A DNA stretch of 56,118 bases from Bacillota bacterium (GTDB lineage Bacteria; Bacillota; Clostridia; Acetivibrionales; DSM-1351): NCBI GenBank assembly GCA_023431385.1, contig JAEYWA010000104.1:1-56118 (forward strand), read 5' to 3'. The notes below the pieces were generated by a model. That model saw only the letters and a program-made list of their open reading frames with translations, made no database searches and was not told where the DNA came from. Numbering within the stretch: the first letter of the stretch is position 1; every line of letters starts with the position of its first letter. Positions 45,265 through 53,943 of this stretch are shown piece by piece. A program made the translations under genes and the position numbers.

Positions 45265-48200
45265 TCACCTTCTTTCTTGAAAACCCTTTTCCGGTAACCA
45301 CTCACAGGTGCCTATAATCTGATATCGGCAATTACAGCAATCATCACCATCCCCAAGTGTTTTTGTCCTTTCAAAACCATTGCCCATCAGATGAGAAAAC
45401 AGATAGTCCATCCGGCATATGCCCGGCAGTAGACCTTCTGCATCAAAATCATGCGCAAGCTTTTTTATTCCGCATTCTGTTATATCTAGTTCAAAAGAAT
45501 TATTATTGATTTCCCTATATGAAACGCGCCAATCATAAGGGTGCAGTTCATTCCTAAACTGCCTTTCAACGTGTTCAGCGGCCTTCTCTCTGAAGCCGTT
45601 GATATAAGTTTTACCAGTAAAGTGCATCAGAAACTTCGGTATAACGGTAACCAAATTTTCGTTCATCACCCAGATGTTTTCCCATGTCTCCTGCTGCCCA
45701 AGGCCTAATTCCATAAAGGTTTTATACCATGCAATATATGCCGGGCCAAATTTATAATTGAAAGAAAATATACTCTTTCCAATATCCGGTGTATGTGCCA
45801 GAATCATAAGTAATTCATCCTTAGAACGCTTTTTAAAGCCGATCCAAAAATGATTTCCATATCTCCTTATCAATGTTTTGCTGCTCCTAAGCATGGCTAT
45901 TGAATAAATTACTTTTTCTATAATTCGACCTCTCCGAATCCACTTAATCAGTTTTACCATTTCATACCACAGCACAGCCGCTGCTGCTATGGCTGCTGAG
46001 GTAAAAAACTGCTCCGCAGTGAGCGGTGCAAGTTTAAGGTAACCTGACAGAGGAGTATAAAGTATAACTACAAGCATAAGTAACGAACCGATGTTACCAG
46101 CCCACATAACCCTGTCCTTTATAAGATTAGCAATTGTTTGAACAATAAAGTCACGTTCGGAGCAGTTTACCTGAACAAGAAACAGGTTGGACAGTATTAT
46201 AACCGTCAGTCCCATTGCTCGGGCAATGGACGCATCTGATAAGTTAGCGGAAAGGACGGTATAATAAGTTCCAAAAGATGCTGCAAAAATCGCCAGTCCT
46301 TGAATAATACTTTTCAGTAAAGCCCGCGTATTCAAAAGCTTATCTTTCGGGTTACGCGGCCTGCGAGACATAATACCCGCTTCAGCTGGCTGGCGTTCCA
46401 GTACAATTGAACAGGTCGGATCGATAATAAGTTCAAGTAAAACAATATGCAAAGGCAAAAGCATCAGTTCAGCCGGTGCTATTCCAAGAAAAGGGGCTAG
46501 TAGTGAGGCTAATGCAATCGGGATATGAATGGTAAATACATACCCTACAGCTTTCCGGATATTGTCATAAATCCTTCTTCCGTCTTTTACTGTTTCAATA
46601 ATGGTGGTGAAATTATCATCCATCAACACGAGGTCCGCAGCCTCTCTGGAAACTTCGCTGCCGCGTTTGCCCATAGCGATACCGATGTCGGCATACTTTA
46701 GAGCGGGAGCATCATTAACACCATCACCAGTCATGGCTACGATTTCTCCGTTTTCCTTAAGGGCTTTAACAATTCTCATCTTATGCTCGGGAATCACACG
46801 TGAGAAAATGGATACCTCCTTTACAGCCTCCCGTAATTCATTATCGGTCATTTCATTGAGCATATCGCCTGTAATTATATTACCATCGTGTTCCACACCT
46901 ATTTTTTTTGCAATGGAGGAAGCAGTAATCCCATTGTCGCCGGTGATCATCACAACTCGTATTCCAGCTCTCCGGCATATCTCAATATCAGATTTTACAC
47001 TCTCACGGGGAGGGTCAGCAAGACCAATCAAGCCGCAGAGCTCCAGTCTGCATTCTATCAGGCTTGAGGGGATTTCCTCCTCAGATGCCGGTGTTGAGAC
47101 TGCTACTGCTATTACTCGAAGCCCTTCTTTAGACATCTCTGTAATCTTATTCTCGGTAAACTCCCTGTCTCTTTCAGTTAAATTACACATTAATAATATC
47201 TGTTCCGGAGAACCCTTGGCAGCTAAAACAATCCTGCCGTTCCTGCGCCAGACATGTCCCATCATTTTCAATTCATGTGTAAAGGGATACTCTCTGATCA
47301 ACTCTCCATTAAACAGATATTCCCGGGATATTCCTTTGCTGTCACAGTGCGCAAGCATTGCCTTTTCCATGGGGTCATACGCCTCCGTTTCGCAGCCCAG
47401 ACCCATGGTTTCTATCAGGGTATGTTCATCACTGCCTGGTGTCCATGTCTCCTGAACGGTCATTTTGTTCATTGTAATGGTCCCTGTTTTGTCAACGCAC
47501 AACACTGAGACCGAGCCAAGAGTTTCAACTGACGGAAGCCTGCGGATAAGAGATTGCTTCTTCGCCAGCCTCCAAGCGCCCATTGAAAGGAATACAGTAA
47601 GAATAACTGGGAATTCTTCAGGAATCATGGCCATAGTCAGCGTAATCCCTGCCAGGATGCTTTCGATTAAACGGTCGCTAAAAGTTTTATCCGGAATATT
47701 TATATAGGTAGCTACTCCTACAAGTGCAAATAATACTCCTGCTATCCCTGCACATGTTTTAACCAGCCTGCCTGTCTGCTTTTGCAGAGGCGTTGGCCTA
47801 TCAGGAGCTGCTGCTACATTAATTCCGATTTTACCATACTCGGTAGAAGCTCCGATTTTATCAATTAATACAGTTCCAGTACCCTGTGTAACAAGTGTAC
47901 CCGCATAGCAATAGTCCTTATGCCAATAGTCATTTGTTCCTTCCGCCTCTTCACTATCCATCTTCCAAACGTCTTCCGTACTCCTGCTTGCAACCTTCCA
48001 AACACCCTCTGCCTCCCCGGTTAAAGATGACTCCTCTACGCAGAGGTCGTTACACTTGACCACCACACCGTCGGCAGGAATTTTGACTCCTTCATATATC
48101 AGCATTAAGTCTCCGGGAACAAGATCAGTGCTGGAAATTATAGTTTCGCTACCATCCCTTATTACCGTAATTTGCGGAGCTGATAATTCTTTGAGTGCAT

Positions 48201-48480
48201 TGAGGGTTCTATCAGTTTTCCATTCCTGAATAACATCAATACTGATAATTCCGATAACGAAAATCAGCATTATTGCACCGTCTCTCGGTTCACCGAGAAT
48301 AAAATAAATAATTGCCGCCGCAATCAGCAAAAGAAACATCGGCTCACAGACAATATGAAACAGCTTTTTAAAAAAGCCTTCTTTTTTCTGCGGCGTTATT
48401 TCATTCCTGCCGTATTGCTGCTGCAATCGCTTTGCTTCGGCGGTAGTTAACCCCGCCATACTTTGCTTGTTGTCTGTCAT
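45265..48480 (-). CDS. P-type cation ATPase with C-terminal ATC-hydrolase-like domain
   Basis: Membrane cation pump of 1071 aa. Residues 1-880 form a P2-type ATPase with TGEA (154-157), PEEFP in the fourth helix (287-291), the phosphorylated Asp330 in DKTGT, GDGVNDAP in the P domain, and ELIIDPTCSIV in the sixth helix. An odd segment rich in W, E and S at 160-188 follows TGEA. Residues about 886-1071 are a second domain of the ATC_hydrolase family (L-2-amino-thiazoline-4-carboxylate hydrolase), shown by FERTKTLGDGDDCCNCRYQI, with Cys1003, 1022, 1048, 1049, 1051 and 1059. The pump alone resembles calcium ATPases, but the NiCo riboswitch upstream argues for nickel or cobalt export. ATG 48480 follows CGGAGG. 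Confidence 0.9.
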   Translation of the reverse strand: MTDNKQSMAGLTTAEAKRLQQQYGRNEITPQKKEGFFKKLFHIVCEPMFLLLIAAAIIYFILGEPRDGAIMLIFVIGIISIDVIQEWKTDRTLNALKELSAPQITVIRDGSETIISSTDLVPGDLMLIYEGVKIPADGVVVKCNDLCVEESSLTGEAEGVWKVASRSTEDVWKMDSEEAEGTNDYWHKDYCYAGTLVTQGTGTVLIDKIGASTEYGKIGINVAAAPDRPTPLQKQTGRLVKTCAGIAGVLFALVGVATYINIPDKTFSDRLIESILAGITLTMAMIPEEFPVILTVFLSMGAWRLAKKQSLIRRLPSVETLGSVSVLCVDKTGTITMNKMTVQETWTPGSDEHTLIETMGLGCETEAYDPMEKAMLAHCDSKGISREYLFNGELIREYPFTHELKMMGHVWRRNGRIVLAAKGSPEQILLMCNLTERDREFTENKITEMSKEGLRVIAVAVSTPASEEEIPSSLIECRLELCGLIGLADPPRESVKSDIEICRRAGIRVVMITGDNGITASSIAKKIGVEHDGNIITGDMLNEMTDNELREAVKEVSIFSRVIPEHKMRIVKALKENGEIVAMTGDGVNDAPALKYADIGIAMGKRGSEVSREAADLVLMDDNFTTIIETVKDGRRIYDNIRKAVGYVFTIHIPIALASLLAPFLGIAPAELMLLPLHIVLLELIIDPTCSIVLERQPAEAGIMSRRPRNPKDKLLNTRALLKSIIQGLAIFAASFGTYYTVLSANLSDASIARAMGLTVIILSNLFLVQVNCSERDFIVQTIANLIKDRVMWAGNIGSLLMLVVILYTPLSGYLKLAPLTAEQFFTSAAIAAAAVLWYEMVKLIKWIRRGRIIEKVIYSIAMLRSSKTLIRRYGNHFWIGFKKRSKDELLMILAHTPDIGKSIFSFNYKFGPAYIAWYKTFMELGLGQQETWENIWVMNENLVTVIPKFLMHFTGKTYINGFREKAAEHVERQFRNELHPYDWRVSYREINNNSFELDITECGIKKLAHDFDAEGLLPGICRMDYLFSHLMGNGFERTKTLGDGDDCCNCRYQIIGTCEWLPEKGFQERR

Positions 48481-48567
48481 AAAAGAATCCTCCGTTTTCG
48501 CCTTTTGGCGTCGTTTGATTTCTCTTATGGCACTCCATTCAAGGTCGTTCCTTTAGGTATAATAAAA

Positions 48568-48605
48568 GCACACCTATGGAACATACTACTGTCCCACAGA
48601 TGTGC
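48568..48605 (-). terminator. Terminator overlapping the NiCo riboswitch
   Basis: A 16-base stem (GCACATCTGTGGGACA with TGTTCCATAGGTGTGC, three G-T pairs) is followed on the minus strand by TTTTATTATA. Its 5' arm is the 3' end of the aptamer, so metal binding would prevent termination. Confidence 0.85.
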
Positions 48606-48690
48606 ATATAATTGCAATCTGTTGCCACTCATCAGGTGGCCCGGCCCCATGTAACCCAAGGAAAGGTTCATCGCCTGCTCAGTTTGTACT
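48588..48690 (-). ncRNA. NiCo riboswitch (czcA motif)
   Basis: On the minus strand the blocks ACTGAGCAGGCGATGA, GGGGCCGGGCC, GTGGCAACAGAT and ATCTGTGGGACAGT occur in the order and spacing I recall for the nickel/cobalt aptamer. The ends ACTG and CAGT pair as P1. With the overlapping terminator it forms a metal-induced ON switch for the P-type ATPase gene. Confidence 0.85.
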
Positions 48691-48745
48691 GTTGATCTCG
48701 CATTCTTTTTACAGAATGTAATGCAGTGCAAAGAGATTACCTTGT

Positions 48746-48774
48746 ATTATATGCTCTACATTTGTAAATGTCAA
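48746..48774 (-). promoter_or_regulatory. Consensus promoter of the P-type ATPase transcript
   Basis: TTGACA (48774-48769) and TATAAT (48751-48746) with a 17-base spacer on the minus strand. Transcription would begin near 48739, giving a leader of about 260 bases that contains the riboswitch. Confidence 0.88.
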
Positions 48775-48802
48775 CCAGCTCATGCAAAAAATAGTTTGTA
48801 CA

Positions 48803-48862
48803 CTCCTGTATAAAATAATTTCGTATACTCCTGTATAAAATGGTTTCGTATATGAGTATAAC
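48803..48862. repeat. Tandem operator-like repeats upstream of the ATPase promoter
   Basis: Two adjacent 25-base copies (48803-48827 and 48828-48852) differ at two positions, and a third partial copy follows. On the minus strand each reads TTATAC, a short centre, then TATAC or TGTAC; the middle one is the dyad TATAC-AGGA-GTATA. They lie 28 to 88 bases upstream of the -35 box and just after the MerR-type gene. Confidence 0.7.
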
Positions 48863-48871
48863 TTAAGCTTA

Positions 48872-51535
48872 TTAAATCCTATTTAGAACAGCTACAACTT
48901 CATCAGTATACTCTGCAAATTCACGAATTTTTGCAGCAATTCGGTTTCGCCTTTGTTTATCCTGCAACGCTTCCAGTGTAATGTTGAATCCTCCGCCGAT
49001 TGCCTCCAGATCTTCACCGTTCTGTTCATTCCACATATGGCGCATTTTATCATATAAACGGTGAATTTGTTCCAAATATGTCAGGTCGGGATTGAGCTTC
49101 TGTGCACGATTCAAAAATTCATGGCAGCAACTGCTGTTCGTAGCCAGATTACATACATAAATAGTATGCATTGGCCAATCATCAAATTCTTCAGGTTTCA
49201 TATTGTCAAATATTCCGTTTTCAATGTCTGTGGCCCAGGACCTAAAAGCCTCTGCTCCAAAGCAATAGCCCTTTGTTTTTGTTGTCAGCAGCTTGGACAG
49301 TGACGTAATTCTTTTCCTGTAAATATCCGCCAGTTTTATATTCTTTCTTTTCTCTCCGACAAATATCCAGCCGTTACAGGCCTCCTGTCCGGCAATAAAC
49401 TCATCAGGAATCAAATTACTGAAAGAAATCCTATCGGGTTCTGTCATTTCAGCATTCAAATAAAGTAAAACCTTTCCAAAGTCTTCATACCCCACAAATA
49501 CACCCCAGCCCCATCTGTTTCTTGGGATATTACTTCCCCAGTTATTAAAAATAACAGGTATCCCTTTATCTATATAGGCTATTAATGTCTGTAGATACAT
49601 TTCCTTATTATTTGACAGCTGTTTTATCGTTACAAAGGTGCTGGCATACCCACATTCAGCAAAGATATTTTCGATATGTGCTGTATTGCCCTTCTCACTC
49701 AGATAATAGTCTGTGGCTCCGTCACCACGGAAATGGTCTAGTGTATAAACCTGCGCAAAGGTATCACCGGTCAGTCCAGCAAAAAAACTATAATCATAAT
49801 CTTTTTCGCCCAGACATTCCATCACATATTTGGCGCAGCCGTTAAACCAGTAGTTTTCTCCATAATGCATTGTAATAACCTTATGAATATTCGGTATAAT
49901 ATTATTGCTCTGTTTTGTAGCCACAGTAAGACCTCCCTGCTTTATTCTGATTTTTGGAGCTGTTTTCAGTTGTGAAATCTTTATGGACCTGAAATATTTC
50001 TTCCCCTGTCCATTGGAACCAATAATAATTGTTTCGGGCTTTTGAAGATATAAGTCGGTTGACATGTAAGGAAAATTAACTCCGCAGAATCTGACTTCAC
50101 CATTGATTACAATGGCAAAATGCCTTTCTCCAACAAACCATGATAGAGTGTTGTATTCGTTATAATTTATCCTTCCAAGCTTGGGATAGCTGAAATAATT
50201 CCCCATCATGGGCTGATTAAAGCACAGGGCTTCCTGAGATAGTCTGCTGTCTGCTTTGTTTTCCATATTGATACCGAACAAATTATTCCCATGATAGAAG
50301 CAGATACTTCCCTCATCGCTTCCATATCCAAAACGTTCGCTCTCACTTTCGACTTTAAACTCAATGTCCACACGAAAAGGTATTCTTACAGAAACATTTG
50401 TTGAAAGCTTTCGAGGGGTTATCCAACATATAAATTCGGCTTCACCTGTTTCAAGCACTTTGTAATGAGGATTATTGACAGGAGTAATATCATTTAAGGA
50501 AATATCATATTCATACAGAACGGGGTTTGCATCTTCAATTTCTGTAGGGCTAATATTTGATATCTGTTCATTTTGGTTATAATTTGCCGAGTCAGGCAAT
50601 CGCCTTTTAACTGGCAGGAACAGATTTATCTTTTCACGGCTGCTGTCGGGAGAAATCACAGCTTCTACAAGGGATTCATGTCTTAAATGCCCTCCGTGAC
50701 GATAGTCTACCTCATAAAATGGATTATTATCAAAACTTCTTATCATCCTCTCATGATATGACGCAATATCATCTTCTATGTATACATTGCCTACGGCAAA
50801 CAGCCCACCCTCGAATTCGTAATCCTCATAAGGGCTTTGATTTAGAAATTCCTTGTTAACATTCTGAATGATAACTGTCTGGGCATTATCCAGCTGGTAT
50901 TCAAACAGTTTATGGCTTCCGGGTGTTCCAAAAGGTATCCTGCTTTTCCCCAGCCAATCCCAAAAACCTTCTATATCAGATATATCAGAATTCTTCAGCA
51001 TGGAAGATATAACACGCATAGGAGGTAAATCTATAATGTTTAAATCAAGTGGTCCCGACACTTGGTCCGAAATATCCGAAAGCCTCTCAAAACTAATCTG
51101 CTTTTTGTAAGAATTATCTGGACAAACTTCATGTTCCTCAAGCTGTGTTACCATTCTTTCATACAAAAGCGGCAAGGCAGAAATGTGCTTTATACCACTG
51201 TCCAGCATAGCCTGCAGAAACTCGTTCACAATCAGCTTGAGCTCCCTGAGGGTATTAATTTCATTGTCTATGGCATTGATTCTGGTAACGAAGCTTTCTA
51301 CAAGTGCAGACATGTTTTGACTTTTATAAATACTGATAATATCCCTTATAGGAATCTGCATTTTTCTAAGTACCATGACCTGCTTAATCCGCTCCACATT
51401 CTCCTTATCATAGAAACGGTATTTTTCAAATTGCAGGCGTGTACTTTGAATAAGCCCCACCTGCTCATAATAACGCAATGTTCGGGAAGATATGCTAAGC
51501 TGATTTGTCAAATCGGTGATTTTTATCAACTCCAT
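48872..51535 (-). CDS. Large MerR-type regulator with effector, LamG-like and papain-like domains
   Basis: An 887-aa protein, far longer than a usual MerR regulator (120-280 aa). Residues 1-75 are a MerR winged helix (ITDLTNQLSISSRTLRYYEQVGLI), 75-125 a coiled-coil dimer helix, and about 165-312 a GyrI-like effector-binding region (LPPMRVISSMLKN, GGLFAVGNVYI). Residues about 380-525 look like a concanavalin/LamG beta-sandwich. Residues about 555-720 resemble BtrH/C39 papain-like folds, with Cys567 in NGCAKYVMECLG but GWGVFVGYED where the catalytic His normally stands, so peptidase activity is doubtful. The last 150 residues are helical. It lies upstream of the metal ATPase on the same strand, though the ATPase has its own promoter. 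Middle and C-terminal assignments are tentative. Confidence 0.78.
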   Translation of the reverse strand: MELIKITDLTNQLSISSRTLRYYEQVGLIQSTRLQFEKYRFYDKENVERIKQVMVLRKMQIPIRDIISIYKSQNMSALVESFVTRINAIDNEINTLRELKLIVNEFLQAMLDSGIKHISALPLLYERMVTQLEEHEVCPDNSYKKQISFERLSDISDQVSGPLDLNIIDLPPMRVISSMLKNSDISDIEGFWDWLGKSRIPFGTPGSHKLFEYQLDNAQTVIIQNVNKEFLNQSPYEDYEFEGGLFAVGNVYIEDDIASYHERMIRSFDNNPFYEVDYRHGGHLRHESLVEAVISPDSSREKINLFLPVKRRLPDSANYNQNEQISNISPTEIEDANPVLYEYDISLNDITPVNNPHYKVLETGEAEFICWITPRKLSTNVSVRIPFRVDIEFKVESESERFGYGSDEGSICFYHGNNLFGINMENKADSRLSQEALCFNQPMMGNYFSYPKLGRINYNEYNTLSWFVGERHFAIVINGEVRFCGVNFPYMSTDLYLQKPETIIIGSNGQGKKYFRSIKISQLKTAPKIRIKQGGLTVATKQSNNIIPNIHKVITMHYGENYWFNGCAKYVMECLGEKDYDYSFFAGLTGDTFAQVYTLDHFRGDGATDYYLSEKGNTAHIENIFAECGYASTFVTIKQLSNNKEMYLQTLIAYIDKGIPVIFNNWGSNIPRNRWGWGVFVGYEDFGKVLLYLNAEMTEPDRISFSNLIPDEFIAGQEACNGWIFVGEKRKNIKLADIYRKRITSLSKLLTTKTKGYCFGAEAFRSWATDIENGIFDNMKPEEFDDWPMHTIYVCNLATNSSCCHEFLNRAQKLNPDLTYLEQIHRLYDKMRHMWNEQNGEDLEAIGGGFNITLEALQDKQRRNRIAAKIREFAEYTDEVVAVLNRI

Positions 51536-51565
51536 AATTTTGCTTCCTTTCTTGGTGATAATCTG

Positions 51566-51596
51566 ATTTTACCACTTGACCTTACGTCATAGTCAA
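51566..51596 (-). promoter_or_regulatory. MerR-type promoter of the large regulator gene
   Basis: TTGACT (51596-51591) and TAAAAT (51571-51566) are 19 bases apart on the minus strand. The spacer region has an imperfect dyad with outer arms GAC and GTC. This suggests autoregulation. Confidence 0.6.
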
Positions 51597-51649
51597 TATT
51601 ATGGAATATAGTTTTTATGGAATAACAAAAAGGCTTTAAATTCTTTTTT

Positions 51650-52357
51650 CTAACATCTCACATTTTTTCGTTTAAAGCCCAATCTCCCTTTTTCAACTGC
51701 ATTTTGAATATATTCTATTGCAACCTCAGTCTGACAGAGCTTTTTGCCCATAGAAATCTCTACCTTTCCTACTTCTTGAGCAATTTTTGTTGCTTCTTCA
51801 TGAAGTGGTAAATACGAAATACCAACCGATATAATAAAATTGTTCATGGCATATTTAGTACGGTTTGGCTGGTCGTGTATGGTGCAACGGACCCTTTCAA
51901 GCATTGCTGTAAGTTTATCCTTTTCAAATTCACTGTCTTTACGACTGCCCAATAACCAGTTATAGCAGCTCCAGCCAGCCGACATTATTAATTCTTTTCG
52001 ACTGTCAATCCAACGGTCGGCAACGGGAAAGGCAATATCTGTTTCAGCAAGGGTTACTGCTACAACATAGTCCGAAATCATATAAAAGTAAGCCTCTTCT
52101 ATCCAGCGGTCAAAATCTTCCGATGTCATTTTATTAGGTTCGGCTATCATGCCTGCCAAATACATAGCATCATAATTTCCTGTTGCATAAAGCTGCTCTG
52201 CCAAAGGCTGGTTGTATTTTAGTTTCTTAAAAATCGGTTTCATAGCACTTATTGTCACACCAAAAACAGGCTCCCTGGCACCATTACTCAAATATATCTT
52301 TTTAGTACGCTCTTTGCCCAGGGACTTCAGTTCCTCCATGATTTCGTTTAATTGCAT
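51650..52357 (-). CDS. AlkD-like DNA alkylation repair protein
   Basis: HEAT-like helical protein of 235 aa of the DNA alkylation repair family, whose members bind damaged DNA and remove alkylated bases. Helices typical of the fold include MKPIFKKLKYNQPLAEQLYATGNYDAMYLAGMI and the aromatic-rich GWSCYNWLL. ATG 52357 follows AAGGAGA. Catalytic ability cannot be judged by eye; some members are non-enzymatic. Confidence 0.8.
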   Translation of the reverse strand: MQLNEIMEELKSLGKERTKKIYLSNGAREPVFGVTISAMKPIFKKLKYNQPLAEQLYATGNYDAMYLAGMIAEPNKMTSEDFDRWIEEAYFYMISDYVVAVTLAETDIAFPVADRWIDSRKELIMSAGWSCYNWLLGSRKDSEFEKDKLTAMLERVRCTIHDQPNRTKYAMNNFIISVGISYLPLHEEATKIAQEVGKVEISMGKKLCQTEVAIEYIQNAVEKGRLGFKRKNVRC

Positions 52358-52386
52358 TTATAATATCTCCTTATATATAGTAAATA

Positions 52387-52415
52387 CCGCTAGAGCCTGG
52401 TAGGGCTTTTAGCGG
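52387..52415 (-). terminator. Hairpin after the small winged-helix gene
   Basis: CCGCTA and TAGCGG with inner AGCC/GGCT form a stem on the minus strand; the following TATTTACTATATAT is AT-rich without a clean T-run. Confidence 0.45.
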
Positions 52416-52455
52416 CAAGGTCTAGTTCTTCGAGTATTCTCTGATTTTATATTGT

Positions 52456-52635
52456 CTATTTCGCCGGCTCCCATTTACAACGGACCGGAGAAACAATTGC
52501 ATTTTCTTTCTTCAATTCTTTGAATGCATTATCAATCTCTTTGCGCTCCAAACCAGATAACTTCTCTACCTCTCCGGCACTAAGAGGCTTACCAGCTGAA
52601 TTCATTACTTCCAAAACCTTCTCTTTAGCACTCAT
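52456..52635 (-). CDS. Small winged-helix protein (59 aa)
   Basis: Short gene starting at ATG 52635 after TAGGAGA and ending at TAG 52458-52456. The product begins MSAKEKVLEVMNSAGKPLSA and is a minimal winged-helix domain (AGEVEKLSGLERKEIDNAFK as the HTH) ending CKWEPAK. Small proteins of this kind are common in clostridia and archaea and are labelled MarR-like or HTH. The function is unknown; it lies between the AlkD-like and DUF4256 genes on the same strand. Confidence 0.8.
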   Translation of the reverse strand: MSAKEKVLEVMNSAGKPLSAGEVEKLSGLERKEIDNAFKELKKENAIVSPVRCKWEPAK

Positions 52636-52751
52636 CTTACCATCTCCTAATCTTTATAACTTTATTTTAACCTTTTTTATCTATCTATTTCAAATATCAA
52701 TACTAAATTATTAATATATGATATGAAAAATATAGTACCTTCCATCAATGT

Positions 52752-53327
52752 TTAGACTCGCAGCAAACCACGGAAGCCCCTGGCTGCATAGTAGGATTCA
52801 GCACCGTTGTGGTATACAAAGACGGTATCATAGCGGAAGTCCCCAAAGATGGCCCCTCCGAGTCTTCTGATATATGCGGGCGTTTTCACCCAACTCGATG
52901 TTTTGGCATCAAACCTTCCAATTCTCTGTAAAATCCGGTATTCCTCCTCAGTTAAAAGTTCAATACCCATTTGAGCAGCCATATCAATTACATTATTCTT
53001 TGGCTTATTTTCTTTTCTTGCTTCGAGAGCCTCCCGGTCATAGCAAAGACTTCTGCGACCCTTTGGACTTTCCTCTGAACAATCATAGAAAATGTATTCG
53101 CCCGTCATTTTTTCAAATCTTACAACATCCGGTTCACCACCGGTTCTTTCCATTTCATAGAGCGACCATAGTTTATTAGGATCAGCTTCCAGCTTAGCTT
53201 GTACTTTATCCCATACGAGCTCTTCATGCCGGTTTTTGTATTTCTCAAAACGGGCTTTTAGCACTCTTAGCAGTTCTTCTCTTTGTTCTGATGATAATTC
53301 ATTTATATTACTATTGATGTTGTTCAT
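52752..53327 (-). CDS. DUF4256 family protein
   Basis: Soluble 191-aa protein of unknown function. Recognisable blocks are EEYRILQRIGRFDAKTSSWVKTPAYIRRLGGAIFGD and FVYHNGAESYYAARGFRG, with GRRSLCYDREAL in the middle. No catalytic motif is evident. ATG 53327 has a weak ribosome site (GGAGG about 4 bases off). Often found singly in Firmicutes and Bacteroidetes. Confidence 0.85.
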   Translation of the reverse strand: MNNINSNINELSSEQREELLRVLKARFEKYKNRHEELVWDKVQAKLEADPNKLWSLYEMERTGGEPDVVRFEKMTGEYIFYDCSEESPKGRRSLCYDREALEARKENKPKNNVIDMAAQMGIELLTEEEYRILQRIGRFDAKTSSWVKTPAYIRRLGGAIFGDFRYDTVFVYHNGAESYYAARGFRGLLRV

Positions 53328-53489
53328 CCTCCGTTCGAATTATACTTTATGTCAAGTAAATTCAAATCTATTCACTTCGTATATTATCCTTACCACCATT
53401 TTAAAGTATATAACAGCTTTTAACTTTTTTATATAATCATGTCTACTCAGGGTTCAGATAACTATTCAAAGGCTCATTCCTAAACTAAA

Positions 53490-53526
53490 AGTGCCTATTC
53501 CCAGTTGACAGACAGGAACAGGCACT
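53490..53526 (-). terminator. Terminator after desulfoferrodoxin
   Basis: A 12-base stem (AGTGCCTGTTCC with GGAATAGGCACT) lies 14 bases after the stop, followed on the minus strand by TTTTAGTTTAGG. Confidence 0.82.
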
Positions 53527-53539
53527 AATCAAAGCAACA

Positions 53540-53926
53540 TTATTTTATATCGGTTTTCCAAAGCCCATGGAGGTTACAATAGGCATAAACAGCAATAGGT
53601 TTATCATCTATAAAGCTGAAAGCAGCTTTAGGTGACTCTCCAACTTTTAAGCATTTACGTTGACCACCACACTCTGTTTCCACATATACAAAGGATATGT
53701 GATGTGCTTCTTCCATTGGATGGAGAGTACTGCCAATTTCAATCTCAATTTTATCACCGGATACCGTAACAACCGGCAAATGTTTTTCGACAGATGCTTC
53801 TACAGTGTTTGGAATTAATTCGTCCATTTTTTCACCGCAACAGACCATTGGAACACCTTTATTATCAATTAACCCGATAAGATTTCCGCAATGCTTACAT
53901 ATGAAGAATTTTTGCTTACTGCACAT
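53540..53926 (-). CDS. dfx: Desulfoferrodoxin (superoxide reductase)
   Basis: Reduces superoxide to peroxide in the cytoplasm. The 128-aa protein has the rubredoxin-like centre I (Cys10, Cys13, Cys29, Cys30) and the superoxide-reductase centre II with EKHLPVV (His49), HPMEEAHH and CNLHGLW. It is a two-centre (class I) form. It lies 17 bases after the rubrerythrin fusion gene in the PerR-led operon. Confidence 0.95.
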   Translation of the reverse strand: MCSKQKFFICKHCGNLIGLIDNKGVPMVCCGEKMDELIPNTVEASVEKHLPVVTVSGDKIEIEIGSTLHPMEEAHHISFVYVETECGGQRKCLKVGESPKAAFSFIDDKPIAVYAYCNLHGLWKTDIK

Positions 53927-53943
53927 AGTTATTCCTCCATAAA

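Noticed and set aside
46601..47455. A 284-codon plus-strand frame opposite the P-type ATPase
   Set aside because: It is serine-rich antisense composition of a strongly conserved gene and lacks a ribosome site.
48588..48690. Magnesium M-box or manganese yybP-ykoY riboswitch
   Set aside because: The signature blocks of those classes are missing, whereas the GAGCAGGC-ATGA and TGTGGGACAGT blocks fit the NiCo class.
48803..48862. CRISPR repeats
   Set aside because: The copies are directly adjacent without spacers and there are no cas genes.
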